A model generated the notes under the pieces. That model saw only the letters and a list, made by a program, of their open reading frames with translations, ran no database searches and was not told the origin of the DNA. Shown here in pieces: positions 53,348 through 61,970 of a stretch of 64,000 nucleotides of DNA (its first letter is position 1; every line of letters begins with the position of its first letter). The translations under genes were made by a program, and so were the position numbers. Source of the stretch: G020354785 sp964521285 (GTDB taxonomy: Bacteria > Bacteroidota > Bacteroidia > Bacteroidales > UBA10428); the NCBI GenBank assembly GCA_964521285.1, contig CAZFQS010000006.1, positions 124,001-188,000 on the forward strand, in the 5' to 3' direction.

Positions 53348-53380
53348 TTTGCGATTCGCGATTCGCGATTCGCAAATATA
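53348..53380 (-). promoter_or_regulatory. Promoter with heptamer-repeat operator of the winged-helix/nucleotidyltransferase pair
   Basis: On the minus strand TATATTTG (53373-53380) is a perfect -7 element. It runs directly into GCGAATC repeated three times plus GC (53351-53373), giving three overlapping palindromes GCGA-A-TCGC with 7-bp period. The outer bases extend the symmetry to TTTGCGA...TCGCAAA (53348-53376). The repeat covers the expected transcription start, 19 bp from the ATG. This is where a self-repressing regulator would bind. Confidence 0.6.
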
Positions 53381-53924
53381 ATAAAATCTTTTTATTGAAA
53401 AAAATAATATTAAAATTTACTTCATGTATTTTAAACATCGATTACTTAAATTAATTAAAACTCACCTATCGTATTAATAAATAAATACTTATAGTTCAAC
53501 TTAACTTTTTACAACGAAAAGTAAAGGAATATCATACTCTGTGGCTGTTGGCAGTGCTTGTCTTACAGGTTAGAGGCATATAACTCAATCAAAGCTGTAT
53601 AAATCACATAACCGGCAAACAGTATAAATTTCATCAAAAATGTAGTTATTTACTTGACTTCCGGTTTTTATAAATGTAATTTTGTATTAAATTACTTAGC
53701 CGCAGTAATTTATACTAAAGTCTAAAGAGTGATAGGCTGAAATATTGCAGTCTATTTATTAGTCAGGTGTGAAAATTGCACAGTTATTAGGAAAGATTAA
53801 AAAGATAGAAGTAATCAAATTGGGATAAAGACACTACAAATCATAAAAAATAACATTATGGTTTCTTCAGTCTACATAATTATTAGGTGAATTTATAACA
53901 TCTCTTTTTAAGAAGGGAGTTACT
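53381..53924. other. Intergenic region and long leader of the small-peptide/C25 unit
   Basis: No gene is seen in these 540 bp. A good forward promoter is present: TTG (53654-53656), 20 bp, then TAATTTTG (53677-53684). Transcription from it would start near 53691, leaving an unusually long untranslated leader of about 230 nt before the small gene at 53925. No known riboswitch was recognised in the leader. Confidence 0.5.
53654..53684 (+). promoter_or_regulatory. Promoter of the small-peptide/C25 unit
   Basis: A -33-type TTG and a -7 element TAATTTTG are separated by exactly 20 bp, the best-spaced Bacteroidota-type promoter in the window. It precedes the 41-residue peptide gene by about 240 bp. 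Confidence 0.6.
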
Positions 53925-54050
53925 ATGAAAGCATTAACTACTATTCTTTGTGTTTTTATTTACACATTAGGGTTTCTAGTGCTTCTAACAAAAGGTTACC
54001 TTTCTGAGAATAGCTTTTTATTCCTTGAATTAAAACAACCTAAATACTAA
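53925..54050 (+). CDS. Small 41-residue membrane peptide
   Basis: An ATG at 53925 with a strong ribosome-binding sequence (AAGGGAG, 5 bp spacing) starts a 41-residue frame ending at TAA 54048-54050. The N-terminal half is hydrophobic (ALTTILCVFIYTLGFLVLL, residues 3-21) and the rest is polar, so it is a likely single-pass membrane peptide or a signal peptide with a short tail. Its stop lies 4 bp before the C25-like gene start, so the two are probably translated from one message. No family is recognised. Confidence 0.55.
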   Translation: MKALTTILCVFIYTLGFLVLLTKGYLSENSFLFLELKQPKY

Positions 54051-54054
54051 ACCT

Positions 54055-56874
54055 ATGAAAAAAATTATTAAATCAGCTATCATAAATTTGTGTTTAATTT
54101 TTATGGTTAGCTCCGTTTTTGGTCAACAACCAAAGGATTTTGTTGTAAATGTTATAACAACTAATAGCGAAAACCCGGCTTCCATTTCTTTCACATGGGA
54201 TATGATTCCCGGTGATTCGGTGATAACCATTCACCGTAAAAGCAAAGGCGCAATGGAATGGGGTAATGCCCTGGCCACTCTACCTGCTGACGCTACCACG
54301 TATACTGACAATTCCATCGAAATAGGGGTGGAATATGAATACCGGATACAAAAACGAACCCCAATTTTATATCCATACACTATAATAGATAATTTCACAA
54401 ACCTGGAGCAATGGAAAGAAGAATGGTGGGATGTTTCATATGATTACAAACCGATTATAACTTACCTGAGTGCTGGAATTAAACTGCCGGAAGTGGAACA
54501 CCGTGGGAAGGTCATTCTGTTGGTAGACAGCAGCTTTGTGGATAGTCTGCGGAACGAACTTAACCTGTTTGAAACCGATTTGTTGGGCGATGGATGGAAA
54601 GTACTGCGTAAAGACATTTCACGGAATACATCGGTAAAATATGTTAAAAGTGTTGTTCGTGATTTTTACTATTCCGATACGGTCAATGTTAAAAGCCTGA
54701 TCCTTTTCGGCCATATACCTGTTCCCTATTCAGGCTGTACGGCTGTTGACGGGCATCTTGTAGATCTAGGTGCATGGCAGGCAGATCAGTATTATGGCAG
54801 TATGAAAGAAGAGATCTGGACGGATGAAATTGTTGACATTGATACAGTAATATTGTACAGACGGAGTGAGAACAATAATATTCCCGGAGACGGGAAATTT
54901 GATCTTTCGGTATTGCCACTCGATGAAAATATTGTCTTACAGATCGGACGGATCGATCTGTCGAAAATGCCGGCATTTCAAGTTTCAGAAGCAGAGCTGT
55001 TAAAAAACTATATAAACAAAGATCATAATTTCAGGCATAAAAGAAATAATCCAAAGTTACAGGCTTTAATAAGGGATGGTCATGGATGTAGAGATGGATG
55101 GTGTGGGGCAACAGGACCGTTACGCAATTTTACGGCACTGGTTACTGAACCAAATATACAGGAGGGTGAATTTTTTACTGATGGAAGGACGGACAGTTAT
55201 ATGTTTTCCTATGCAAATGGATTTGGAGACGGACCATTTCTGGGTAACTTAATTAATGGTGTTGGGCACACAAATGACTTTGTCAATTACAGCGTCAAAA
55301 TCGTTTTTATTTCATTATTTAGTAGTTGCACTGGCCTCTGGGATTACCCGGATAACTTCCTGAGGGCATCCCTGGCATCCAAAGGCTGGTCCCTGACTTG
55401 TATATATGATGCATGGCCATATCATATTTACCACATGATGGGAATGGGAGAAACCATAGGCTATGGTGTTCGTACAACACAAAATAATATCGATACCTAT
55501 GATTTTAATTCTGACAAGCGGGGGATGCATGTAAATTTACTGGGCGACCCCACCCTGCGCATGCACATTGTTTGTCCTGTAAATTCTTTGCAATCTACCA
55601 TTACGGCTGACAGTAGCGTAATGCTTGCATGGAAACCTGCCGATGACAGTATTATTGGGTATCACGTGTATAAACTGGATACGACGCTTAATGAGTACAA
55701 TAAGATCACATCTGAGCCGATCACAGATACCTGGTTTGAAGATACTCTGCCTGATGCCGGCAATAACTATTATATGGTAAAAACCTTCAAACTTAGCGAG
55801 GTAACCAGCGGATCCTATTATAATTTAAGCCAGGGGATTTTCGATACTATTAACTACGTGCAACAAACACCTGTTCCTGTTTCAGGCATTGATTTATCAA
55901 TTAATCCGGGTAGTATTCAACCTCTTAAAATCTATGATCCATTTAAGATAGACGCAGAAATTTCTCCAGCAAACGCAACAAATAAGTTATTAAAATGGGC
56001 CATTGAAAATATAACAGGAAATGGCAAATTCGATGTAAATGGTGAAATACTAGCCGATAAAGGTGGTACAATAGCAATAGTAGCCGAAGCCCTCGACGGC
56101 TCGGGTATTACTGGAAGGTTGGAGGTCACTGTTGATGGTATTCCTGATGCAGCCGGACTAATAACAGGTGAGGCAAGCGTATGCCGCGATGGCAAAAGAA
56201 AATTATACACGGTCCCGGAAATCAGGGGAGTATCCTCTTATATATGGACGTTGCCAAGCGGAGAAATCGATACTATTTCAATAAATGAGGTTGAATATGT
56301 TATGGACAACAAGGCTTCTTCGGGCAATATCAAAGTTAGAGGGCACAATCCTTATGCAGATGGTGATGAAAGTACATTATATGTAACCATAAAAGAACTT
56401 CCGCCAAAACCTGAGATAACGTTGGTCGGTAATGTCCTGCACTCAAATGCTTCATCGGGCAACCAGTGGTATATTTTCCCTCCTACTACATTGATAGAAG
56501 GTGCTACAGATTCGATTTATACTCCCGCACAAGAAGGACGTTACTTTGTAAAAGTTACATTAGATAATTGTACTTCACCCTCATCAAATATGATACCATT
56601 TCCTGCGACCATAATAGATATAATAGATTTTACAAATGAAACAGTTATATATCCTAATCCGTCTGCGGGCCAGTTTACCATATCCTTTGGCACAATCCCG
56701 TCAAGGCAGGCAACTGTTAAAGTGTTCAGTCTTCAGGGCAGGCTTGTGTATTCGGAAACTCTTCAAAATACAGCAAAAGCAACTATTGATTTGACAGCCT
56801 TTACAAAGGGGATATATATAATAAATGTTATTACTGATAAGACAATTTATTATGGTAAGATTTGTCTGGAATAA
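54055..56874 (+). CDS. Secreted C25 (gingipain)-like protein with FN3-like domains and T9SS signal
   Basis: The 939-residue protein has a signal peptide, an N-terminal FN3-like domain (about 25-105) and a caspase-fold region of about 350 residues. This region has the C25-type landmarks SLILFGHIPVPYSG, GVGHTNDF (His405), FISLFSSCTGLWD (Cys425) and the terminal LLGDPTLRMH. The His-Cys order fits the peptidase dyad, though the spacing of 20 is shorter than in gingipains, so activity is uncertain. A further FN3-like domain, two bacterial Ig-like domains (about 600-790) and a type A T9SS sorting domain (from IYPNPSAGQFTISF) follow. It should be a surface or secreted protein acting on proteins or as an adhesin. 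A broken gene overlaps its 3' end. Confidence 0.78.
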   Translation: MKKIIKSAIINLCLIFMVSSVFGQQPKDFVVNVITTNSENPASISFTWDMIPGDSVITIHRKSKGAMEWGNALATLPADATTYTDNSIEIGVEYEYRIQKRTPILYPYTIIDNFTNLEQWKEEWWDVSYDYKPIITYLSAGIKLPEVEHRGKVILLVDSSFVDSLRNELNLFETDLLGDGWKVLRKDISRNTSVKYVKSVVRDFYYSDTVNVKSLILFGHIPVPYSGCTAVDGHLVDLGAWQADQYYGSMKEEIWTDEIVDIDTVILYRRSENNNIPGDGKFDLSVLPLDENIVLQIGRIDLSKMPAFQVSEAELLKNYINKDHNFRHKRNNPKLQALIRDGHGCRDGWCGATGPLRNFTALVTEPNIQEGEFFTDGRTDSYMFSYANGFGDGPFLGNLINGVGHTNDFVNYSVKIVFISLFSSCTGLWDYPDNFLRASLASKGWSLTCIYDAWPYHIYHMMGMGETIGYGVRTTQNNIDTYDFNSDKRGMHVNLLGDPTLRMHIVCPVNSLQSTITADSSVMLAWKPADDSIIGYHVYKLDTTLNEYNKITSEPITDTWFEDTLPDAGNNYYMVKTFKLSEVTSGSYYNLSQGIFDTINYVQQTPVPVSGIDLSINPGSIQPLKIYDPFKIDAEISPANATNKLLKWAIENITGNGKFDVNGEILADKGGTIAIVAEALDGSGITGRLEVTVDGIPDAAGLITGEASVCRDGKRKLYTVPEIRGVSSYIWTLPSGEIDTISINEVEYVMDNKASSGNIKVRGHNPYADGDESTLYVTIKELPPKPEITLVGNVLHSNASSGNQWYIFPPTTLIEGATDSIYTPAQEGRYFVKVTLDNCTSPSSNMIPFPATIIDIIDFTNETVIYPNPSAGQFTISFGTIPSRQATVKVFSLQGRLVYSETLQNTAKATIDLTAFTKGIYIINVITDKTIYYGKICLE

Positions 56875-57056
56875 ATAAAACCTAACAGATAAAATTGTTT
56901 CATATTCCAGACATTTGACTGATCAAAATCCTTAATATATTCTTTATATGATTCTGCTAAATCTCTTTCTAGCATAACTTTTTTACTTCTTATCAGGTAT
57001 ATCTTTTGTATTATTATTTCATCTGGTATAGCTACTGATTTTCCCTCTTGTGACAT
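56850..57056 (-). pseudogene. Chimeric remnant of ORF6N and DUF1016 domain genes
   Basis: A 68-codon frame starts at ATG 57056. Residues 8-35 (AIPDEIIIQKIYLIRSKKVMLERDLAE) match the start of the ORF6N phage/mobile DNA-binding domain. Residues 38-58 (YKEYIKDFDQSNVWNMKQFY) look like part of a DUF1016/YhcG N-terminal domain. Neither domain is complete, and the frame then runs 25 bp into the end of the C25-like gene, so it appears to be a deletion fusion left over from mobile genes. It is not expected to be functional. Confidence 0.6.
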
Positions 57057-57177
57057 AATATAGCTAGTTTACTAAAAGTCTAATACTTAAACTTGAGGTG
57101 CCAAATCGGTACCTCAAAATAAATGATTTCACAAACGTATTTAATTCCCATTGGATATCACAATTTGTGATATCCAA

Positions 57178-57753
57178 TTAAACTTTCTGAGAGCTTTTTC
57201 CTTTGTGCGATATATTTATTTTAGTATGTTGTTTTGCTTTTGTGCCGGCTCCTTTAAATTTAGATGCTGTTTTCGGGGGTTTGATTATATCTTCTTTGGC
57301 TTCAGCCTTTTGTCCTTCTTTTGCTTCTCCGGTTTTCCCTTCTTTTTCCTTTTTTTCTTCCTTTTCCTCTTCAAATTTCAGTAAGTCGTGTTTATGAAGT
57401 ATATTATACCAGTGTACAACCTTTTTTATATGGGAAACATACACCCTTTCCTTATCGTAATCAGGTAAGATTTCTTCCATATAACTTTTTAATTCTTCGG
57501 GTGATGCTTTATGATCTATTGATTCACCTCCATTTTCCTTATCATATATAGTTTTAAATATATCAACCAGTGGTACTTCCTTATCATCAGAATAAATAGC
57601 AATATCTTCGATCGTGGTTACCTTTTGAGTTTCATAAATACAGGTTCTTTTTTTGTCGTCAAATGATTCAACAATAATGCCCTGTCTTCCCTGGGAGATA
57701 TATTTATACAACCCGCTTTGTCCTGATATGGATAATATGTCCTTTAAATTCAT
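57178..57753 (-). CDS. DUF5606 family protein
   Basis: The 191-residue protein is typical of Bacteroidota: MNLKDILSISGQSGLYKYISQGRQGIIVESFDDKKRT, then VTTIEDIAIYSDDKEVPLVDIFKTIYDKE and YVSHIKKVVHWYNILHKHDLL. The last 60 residues are a charged, low-complexity tail rich in Glu, Lys and Ala, ending basic (KAKQHTKINISHKGK), which suggests nucleic-acid contact or disorder. Function is unknown. It is the last gene of a housekeeping run that includes coaE. Confidence 0.8.
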   Translation of the reverse strand: MNLKDILSISGQSGLYKYISQGRQGIIVESFDDKKRTCIYETQKVTTIEDIAIYSDDKEVPLVDIFKTIYDKENGGESIDHKASPEELKSYMEEILPDYDKERVYVSHIKKVVHWYNILHKHDLLKFEEEKEEKKEKEGKTGEAKEGQKAEAKEDIIKPPKTASKFKGAGTKAKQHTKINISHKGKSSQKV

Positions 57754-57882
57754 AATCTGTTAAATTGATATCCTGATGTAAAAATAATATTTATTAAAAA
57801 ACTGATAATAGTTAATTTTATAAAGTTCAAATTTATAATTTATTTTTTTTTGATTAAAAATTTAAACAGTTAAATAAAACTT

Positions 57883-58602
57883 TTATACCATTCCTCTCTC
57901 TTTTTTTATAGTTTCATAGGCCTCATTAATTTGCTGAAACTTTTCTTTTGCTTTGTTCTTAATATCTTCTCCCAGATAACTAACTTTATCAGGATGATAT
58001 TTTATTGCAAGGTTCCTGTACGCTTTTTTTATTTCTTCATTTGTGGCATTTCTGTTAACTCCAAGGATTATATAAGCCGAATCGGTAGATTTGACAAACA
58101 TATTCTTTATTGAGCCTGTGTCGGCAGAGCTTATTCCCAGATAGTAAGCTATTTGCTCAATTAACTGAATCTCACTGGGGTCGATCTTTCCGTCAGCATT
58201 TGCTATACCATATAAAAAATGGAGTAGCTGAAGTCGGGATGAATAATCCATCCTTTGTTTAATTTGAATACTTATATCCCTTACAGGTATATTCTGTTTC
58301 AGAATATCTCTGAGCATCTGCATTGCTTCCATAGCGGATTCATTGCCAAATGCCTGGACAAAATACTTTTTCACATAGTCCAGTTCAGAGCGGAGAACCT
58401 TACCGTCTGCTTTCATAATTGATGCAACCAGTACAAGCAGACTGGCTATAAAATCTCCTGTTGTGGTTTTTCGCTCACCTTTTATTACCTGAACATCTGC
58501 AGCATCTATGAAAGATCCTAATGCAAAACCAAGTATTGCACCTAAAGGTCCGCCAAAAGTCCATCCAAGACCTGCGCCTATCCATTTGCCAAATTTTCCC
58601 AT
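57883..58602 (-). CDS. DjlA-like co-chaperone with TerB and DnaJ domains
   Basis: The 239-residue protein begins with a Gly-rich hydrophobic segment (GAGLGWTFGGPLGAILGFALGSFID, residues 9-33) that probably anchors it in the membrane. A TerB-like helical domain follows (about 50-165), with VLVASIMKADGKVLRSELDYVKKYF and FLYGIANADGKIDPSEIQLIEQIA. A C-terminal J domain (about 172-239) carries the HPD motif in YHPDKVSYLGE. The order is that of DjlA. It should recruit Hsp70/DnaK. It follows coaE on the same strand by 30 bp. Confidence 0.9.
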   Translation of the reverse strand: MGKFGKWIGAGLGWTFGGPLGAILGFALGSFIDAADVQVIKGERKTTTGDFIASLLVLVASIMKADGKVLRSELDYVKKYFVQAFGNESAMEAMQMLRDILKQNIPVRDISIQIKQRMDYSSRLQLLHFLYGIANADGKIDPSEIQLIEQIAYYLGISSADTGSIKNMFVKSTDSAYIILGVNRNATNEEIKKAYRNLAIKYHPDKVSYLGEDIKNKAKEKFQQINEAYETIKKERGMV

Positions 58603-58632
58603 AATCCGAATAAAAAATTAATTTTAATGCTG

Positions 58633-59226
58633 TTATATTTTATTTTCAATATTGAGAAGCCTGTTATGTATCTCCAATATCTGCGGCAAAATTAAAGTTT
58701 TGTTATCATTAACAATAATATAATGTGCTTGTTTAGTCTTTTCCTTATCGGGAAGCTGATTCTTTAGTATATTGGTTATTATCTCCCCGGAGTAATTCTT
58801 ATATGCCATAACTCTTTCTATTCTCAGTTTTTCCGGGGCAGTCACGGTTATAATTTTATCAAGGAGCTTATATGTCCCGCTTTCAAAAAGTATTGCCGCT
58901 TCAAAAAGAATATACTTTTTATCCTTGTGGGTTTCGGCCCATTTAAAAAAGTGGCTTCTTACTTTTGGAGGTACTATTTTATTGACATTTTTGAGAGCTT
59001 CTCTATTATTGAAAATAATTCCTGCAAATATGTCTCTCTTTAATTTATCATTATAGATACTATCTCCAAATAAATTAATGAGCTGATTTCTGATTTCCGT
59101 ATTGGTGTCAATAAGAATGCTGGCTTCAATATCTGCATGATACACAGGAATACCTAAAAGTTTAAAGACCTGGCAAACGATAGATTTTCCGCTACCTATT
59201 CCACCTGTTATCCCGACCTTTAACAT
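58633..59226 (-). CDS. coaE: Dephospho-CoA kinase
   Basis: The 197-residue kinase has the P-loop GITGGIGSGKSIV at residues 5-17, then YHADIEASILI, VPPKVRSHFFKWAE and AAILFESGTYKLLDKIITVTAPEKLRIERVMA. It phosphorylates dephospho-CoA to give CoA, the last step of CoA synthesis. The length is usual. Its start shares one base with the stop of the upstream ybbR-like gene, so translation is likely coupled. Confidence 0.95.
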   Translation of the reverse strand: MLKVGITGGIGSGKSIVCQVFKLLGIPVYHADIEASILIDTNTEIRNQLINLFGDSIYNDKLKRDIFAGIIFNNREALKNVNKIVPPKVRSHFFKWAETHKDKKYILFEAAILFESGTYKLLDKIITVTAPEKLRIERVMAYKNYSGEIITNILKNQLPDKEKTKQAHYIIVNDNKTLILPQILEIHNRLLNIENKI

Positions 59227-60248
59227 TACATTTCTATTAAAAATTCCACTGATGGGGGATAGAGTGTAAGAGAATGAACATATTCAGGTACATCTTTAAG
59301 CAGTATCTTAAGTTTTGAACTTATTGATGTTTCAATATCATTATAGTCAACATAAGGTTCAAACATTTCCGGCTTTACTCTGTCATAATAACTAAGTGTA
59401 ACCCTGCATGTTATCCTTACTGAATTTGGAAATGTTTTAAGCACTAAAGAATCCGGAACATTCATATGATTAATATTAACCAGGTAGCTCAGTTCAGTGA
59501 ACTTGTCAGCAGGTATAACCAGTTTGACTTTCTTCCTTGAAAAAACAACCTGGCCAATTCTCTCAAGCAAATATGTCCTAACAAGGGAATCATTCAGGTT
59601 GTTTATAGTAATTGGTTCAGTGTAAACACAATTCAATGTATCCAGAATGCTGTTGGGCCCTGAAACAATTATACTGTCAGGAACATAAGATATATTGCCG
59701 TTAAACATATATTGCTTTGCAAATATTCTTGGGAAATTTAAAATATTATGTTTTATTCCAACTTTCTTTGTAATCATTTCTGTAAAGCGAAAGAATAATG
59801 TGTCAGGCGATATATCCAATATCTGTATATCATCAAGCTCCTGAGCCAGAGCTTCTTTAGCAGTTTTTGTTAAGATATATGACGAATCTGTTCCAATAGT
59901 ATTCAGGGAATATGAACTTACGTCGAACTTAAGGGGTCGTAGAAAGTAACTATATTTATGGGAAAGGATTGTGCGGCCAACAGCCTTGACCCTTAATTTT
60001 AACCTGTCAGTGGGCTCACTTAACAGCACTTTATTCTCAGGCATACCGCCATATTTGACCGGATAGAGGATATCAGCCTCATATTCTTCATTTAATGATC
60101 TAATTATCCAGAAAATTGTTGAAAGGACAACAAAAAAAAGGAAGAGCAAAATTTTTTGCTGGTACTTTTTTCTGAAGTTGATTATCTTCTCTGGTAACTG
60201 ATCCAGAATACTTAACAGATTTTTAATATATTTTCTTCTAGCTTCCAA
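59226..60248 (-). CDS. YbbR/CdaR-like domain protein
   Basis: The 340-residue protein has one N-terminal transmembrane helix (KILLFLFFVVLSTIFWII, about 31-48) and about three YbbR-like beta domains in the periplasm (visible as YPVKYGGMPENKVLL, FPRIFAKQYMFNGN and LVIPADKF segments). The start is a TTG at 60248: no in-frame ATG lies between the upstream stop and this point, and the protein begins EARRKYIKNLL. CdaR in Firmicutes regulates the diadenylate cyclase CdaA; no cyclase gene is adjacent here. It lies in the conserved run yajC, ybbR, coaE. Confidence 0.8.
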   Translation of the reverse strand: MEARRKYIKNLLSILDQLPEKIINFRKKYQQKILLFLFFVVLSTIFWIIRSLNEEYEADILYPVKYGGMPENKVLLSEPTDRLKLRVKAVGRTILSHKYSYFLRPLKFDVSSYSLNTIGTDSSYILTKTAKEALAQELDDIQILDISPDTLFFRFTEMITKKVGIKHNILNFPRIFAKQYMFNGNISYVPDSIIVSGPNSILDTLNCVYTEPITINNLNDSLVRTYLLERIGQVVFSRKKVKLVIPADKFTELSYLVNINHMNVPDSLVLKTFPNSVRITCRVTLSYYDRVKPEMFEPYVDYNDIETSISSKLKILLKDVPEYVHSLTLYPPSVEFLIEM

Positions 60249-60313
60249 TATATATAGGAGCTTAAAGCAGTATGTGAACGAACCTTAAACTCATAGTATA
60301 ATGATACTGTGTA

Positions 60314-60637
60314 TTACTTTTGAGCAGCTATATCACTAGGGTCTTTTAATATTGCGCTTTTATCAACTTTTAACAGTACGTTATTTCCTGCGTCAACTGT
60401 TATTACATTATCCGAGATATTGTTTATTTTTCCAAATATACCACCTGTAGTAACTATTTTATCTCCCTTTTTAAGGGCATCCCTGTAATTTCTGAGTTCT
60501 CTTTGCTTTCTGACCTGTGGTCTTATCATGAAAAAATAAAAAACAGCAATAATCAACAACAAAGGCAACAACGAAGTCATGGGACTTTTCCCTTCTCCTG
60601 TTGGCGCCATAAGAATAATATCAAATAAATCAGTCAT
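60314..60637 (-). CDS. yajC: Preprotein translocase subunit YajC
   Basis: The 107-residue protein has one transmembrane helix (SLLPLLLIIAVFYFFMI, about 22-38) followed by RPQVRKQRELRNYRDALKKGDKIVTTGGIFGKINNISDNVITVDAG, the YajC family core. It is an inner-membrane accessory of SecDF. It stands between nusB and the ybbR-like gene on the same strand. Confidence 0.95.
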   Translation of the reverse strand: MTDLFDIILMAPTGEGKSPMTSLLPLLLIIAVFYFFMIRPQVRKQRELRNYRDALKKGDKIVTTGGIFGKINNISDNVITVDAGNNVLLKVDKSAILKDPSDIAAQK

Positions 60638-60825
60638 TTTATGAAGTTTTAATATTAGTAGTCTTTTTATTTCCTTTTACAAATGCCGGAATTAATAATA
60701 TTATGCTTTCAGGTCCGGTATTTGTCAATATTTTTATGATTTATATAAACTGCCTGCAAAATAATAATAAATTTATTATAACCACAAGCTTATTTAAGTT
60801 ATTCAATAATAAAACTTTGTTAATA

Positions 60826-61779
60826 CTATTCATTTTCTCCAACTAATCCTCTGCCGCTTTTCTTTATCATATTGTTATCTTTCAAATGGCTGACAATCTT
60901 ATCCAGTAAACCATTAATGAAGATACTACTTTTATCTGTACTATAAAACTTTGCTATTTCAAGGTATTCATTAAACGTCACTTTTGTAGGTATGGAGGTG
61001 AATTCTATAAACTCTGCTATTGCTGTCTGCAAAATAAGAATGTCAAAAAATGCTATACGCTCAATTTCCCAGTTTTTTGCATACTGCTTAATTAATTTTC
61101 TGTATTCTTCCCTATTGAGGATAGCCTTTCTAAAAAGTCTTTTTGCATACTTAATATCTTCTTCATTTTTAAAAAGCGGTGGTATAATTCCGCTTTCCAC
61201 CTCTGCTTCTTTAAAATTTTTAATCGTCCTTAAAATAATGCTTATTACAAATTCAACTTCATCGTTCCAATATATGCTCTGTTCTTCAAGGTTCTGATAA
61301 AGAGGCTCAAAGACTGATATATCTTTGACATATATGTCTGATATTAGTTTCTTATCCTCTTCGTAAGTCCGGTTACTATTATTCATGTATTCTTTATAGT
61401 GCTCCGATTCCCTGATTTTGTTGAACAGGTTTCTAATCAATTCAGGATAGTTAACCCAGCTAAGTTTATTACTCTTCAAATATTCATTAAGCTCCCTGTT
61501 GCTTCTTAACTGCAAAATCAGTTTATTCTCAACAAACTTGGTGTTAGGATTAAGATCTTCCCAGGTTGGTATCTTTTTATTTTTTGCTATATCAATGCGT
61601 GTTAACGCATAATCGGCAATGTCAATAATAAGCAGAAGTAAATAATGGTATAAATCATAAGTTTTCTGAATACTGAAGAATAGCTCTTTTTCTGCTTTAT
61701 TAATAGAACTGCCTGAAGATTTATAATAAGCATAAAGCAACTGTAATATTTTTATTCTTAATATCCTTCTGCTTATCAT
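60826..61779 (-). CDS. nusB: Transcription antitermination factor NusB (long Bacteroidota type)
   Basis: At 317 residues this is more than twice the usual NusB length. The C-terminal half (about 170-300) is the NusB fold: AKRLFRKAILNREEYRKLIKQYAKNWEIERIAFFDILILQTAIAEFIEF, then PTKVTFNEYLEIAKFYSTDKSSIFINGLLDKI. The N-terminus starts RRILRIKILQLLYAYYKSSG, the helix that normally opens NusB, so a large insertion separates two parts of one domain. This layout is usual in Bacteroidota. NusB binds boxA RNA with NusE in rRNA antitermination. It heads the run with yajC, ybbR and coaE, 188 bp before yajC. Confidence 0.92.
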   Translation of the reverse strand: MISRRILRIKILQLLYAYYKSSGSSINKAEKELFFSIQKTYDLYHYLLLLIIDIADYALTRIDIAKNKKIPTWEDLNPNTKFVENKLILQLRSNRELNEYLKSNKLSWVNYPELIRNLFNKIRESEHYKEYMNNSNRTYEEDKKLISDIYVKDISVFEPLYQNLEEQSIYWNDEVEFVISIILRTIKNFKEAEVESGIIPPLFKNEEDIKYAKRLFRKAILNREEYRKLIKQYAKNWEIERIAFFDILILQTAIAEFIEFTSIPTKVTFNEYLEIAKFYSTDKSSIFINGLLDKIVSHLKDNNMIKKSGRGLVGENE

Positions 61780-61928
61780 GATTTTAAAGAACCTGAATAT
61801 TTATATAAGTAAGATTTATAATGCTTTACAAAGTAAGTGCAATTTTTACAATTATCAATTGAAATTAATAAATTTTGAATTTTATTTATTATAAACTACT
61901 AAAAACTCTATTTTTAAAAAATAATTTT

Positions 61929-61936
61929 TATTTTTG
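61929..61936 (+). promoter_or_regulatory. -7 element of the DUF3276 gene
   Basis: TATTTTTG matches TAnnTTTG and lies 34 bp upstream of the ATG at 61971. No well-spaced -33 box is visible. Confidence 0.45.
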
Positions 61937-61970
61937 AATTGGCTATTAACCTGTACTAAAACCTAAATCA

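Noticed and set aside
53691..53924. Riboswitch in the long leader before the small peptide gene
   Set aside because: No conserved core of a known riboswitch class was recognised; the leader is AT-rich without a stable multi-stem fold by eye.
57151..57551. Plus-strand Phe/Ser-rich frames antisense to the DUF5606 gene
   Set aside because: They mirror the low-complexity Glu/Lys tail of the real gene on the other strand.
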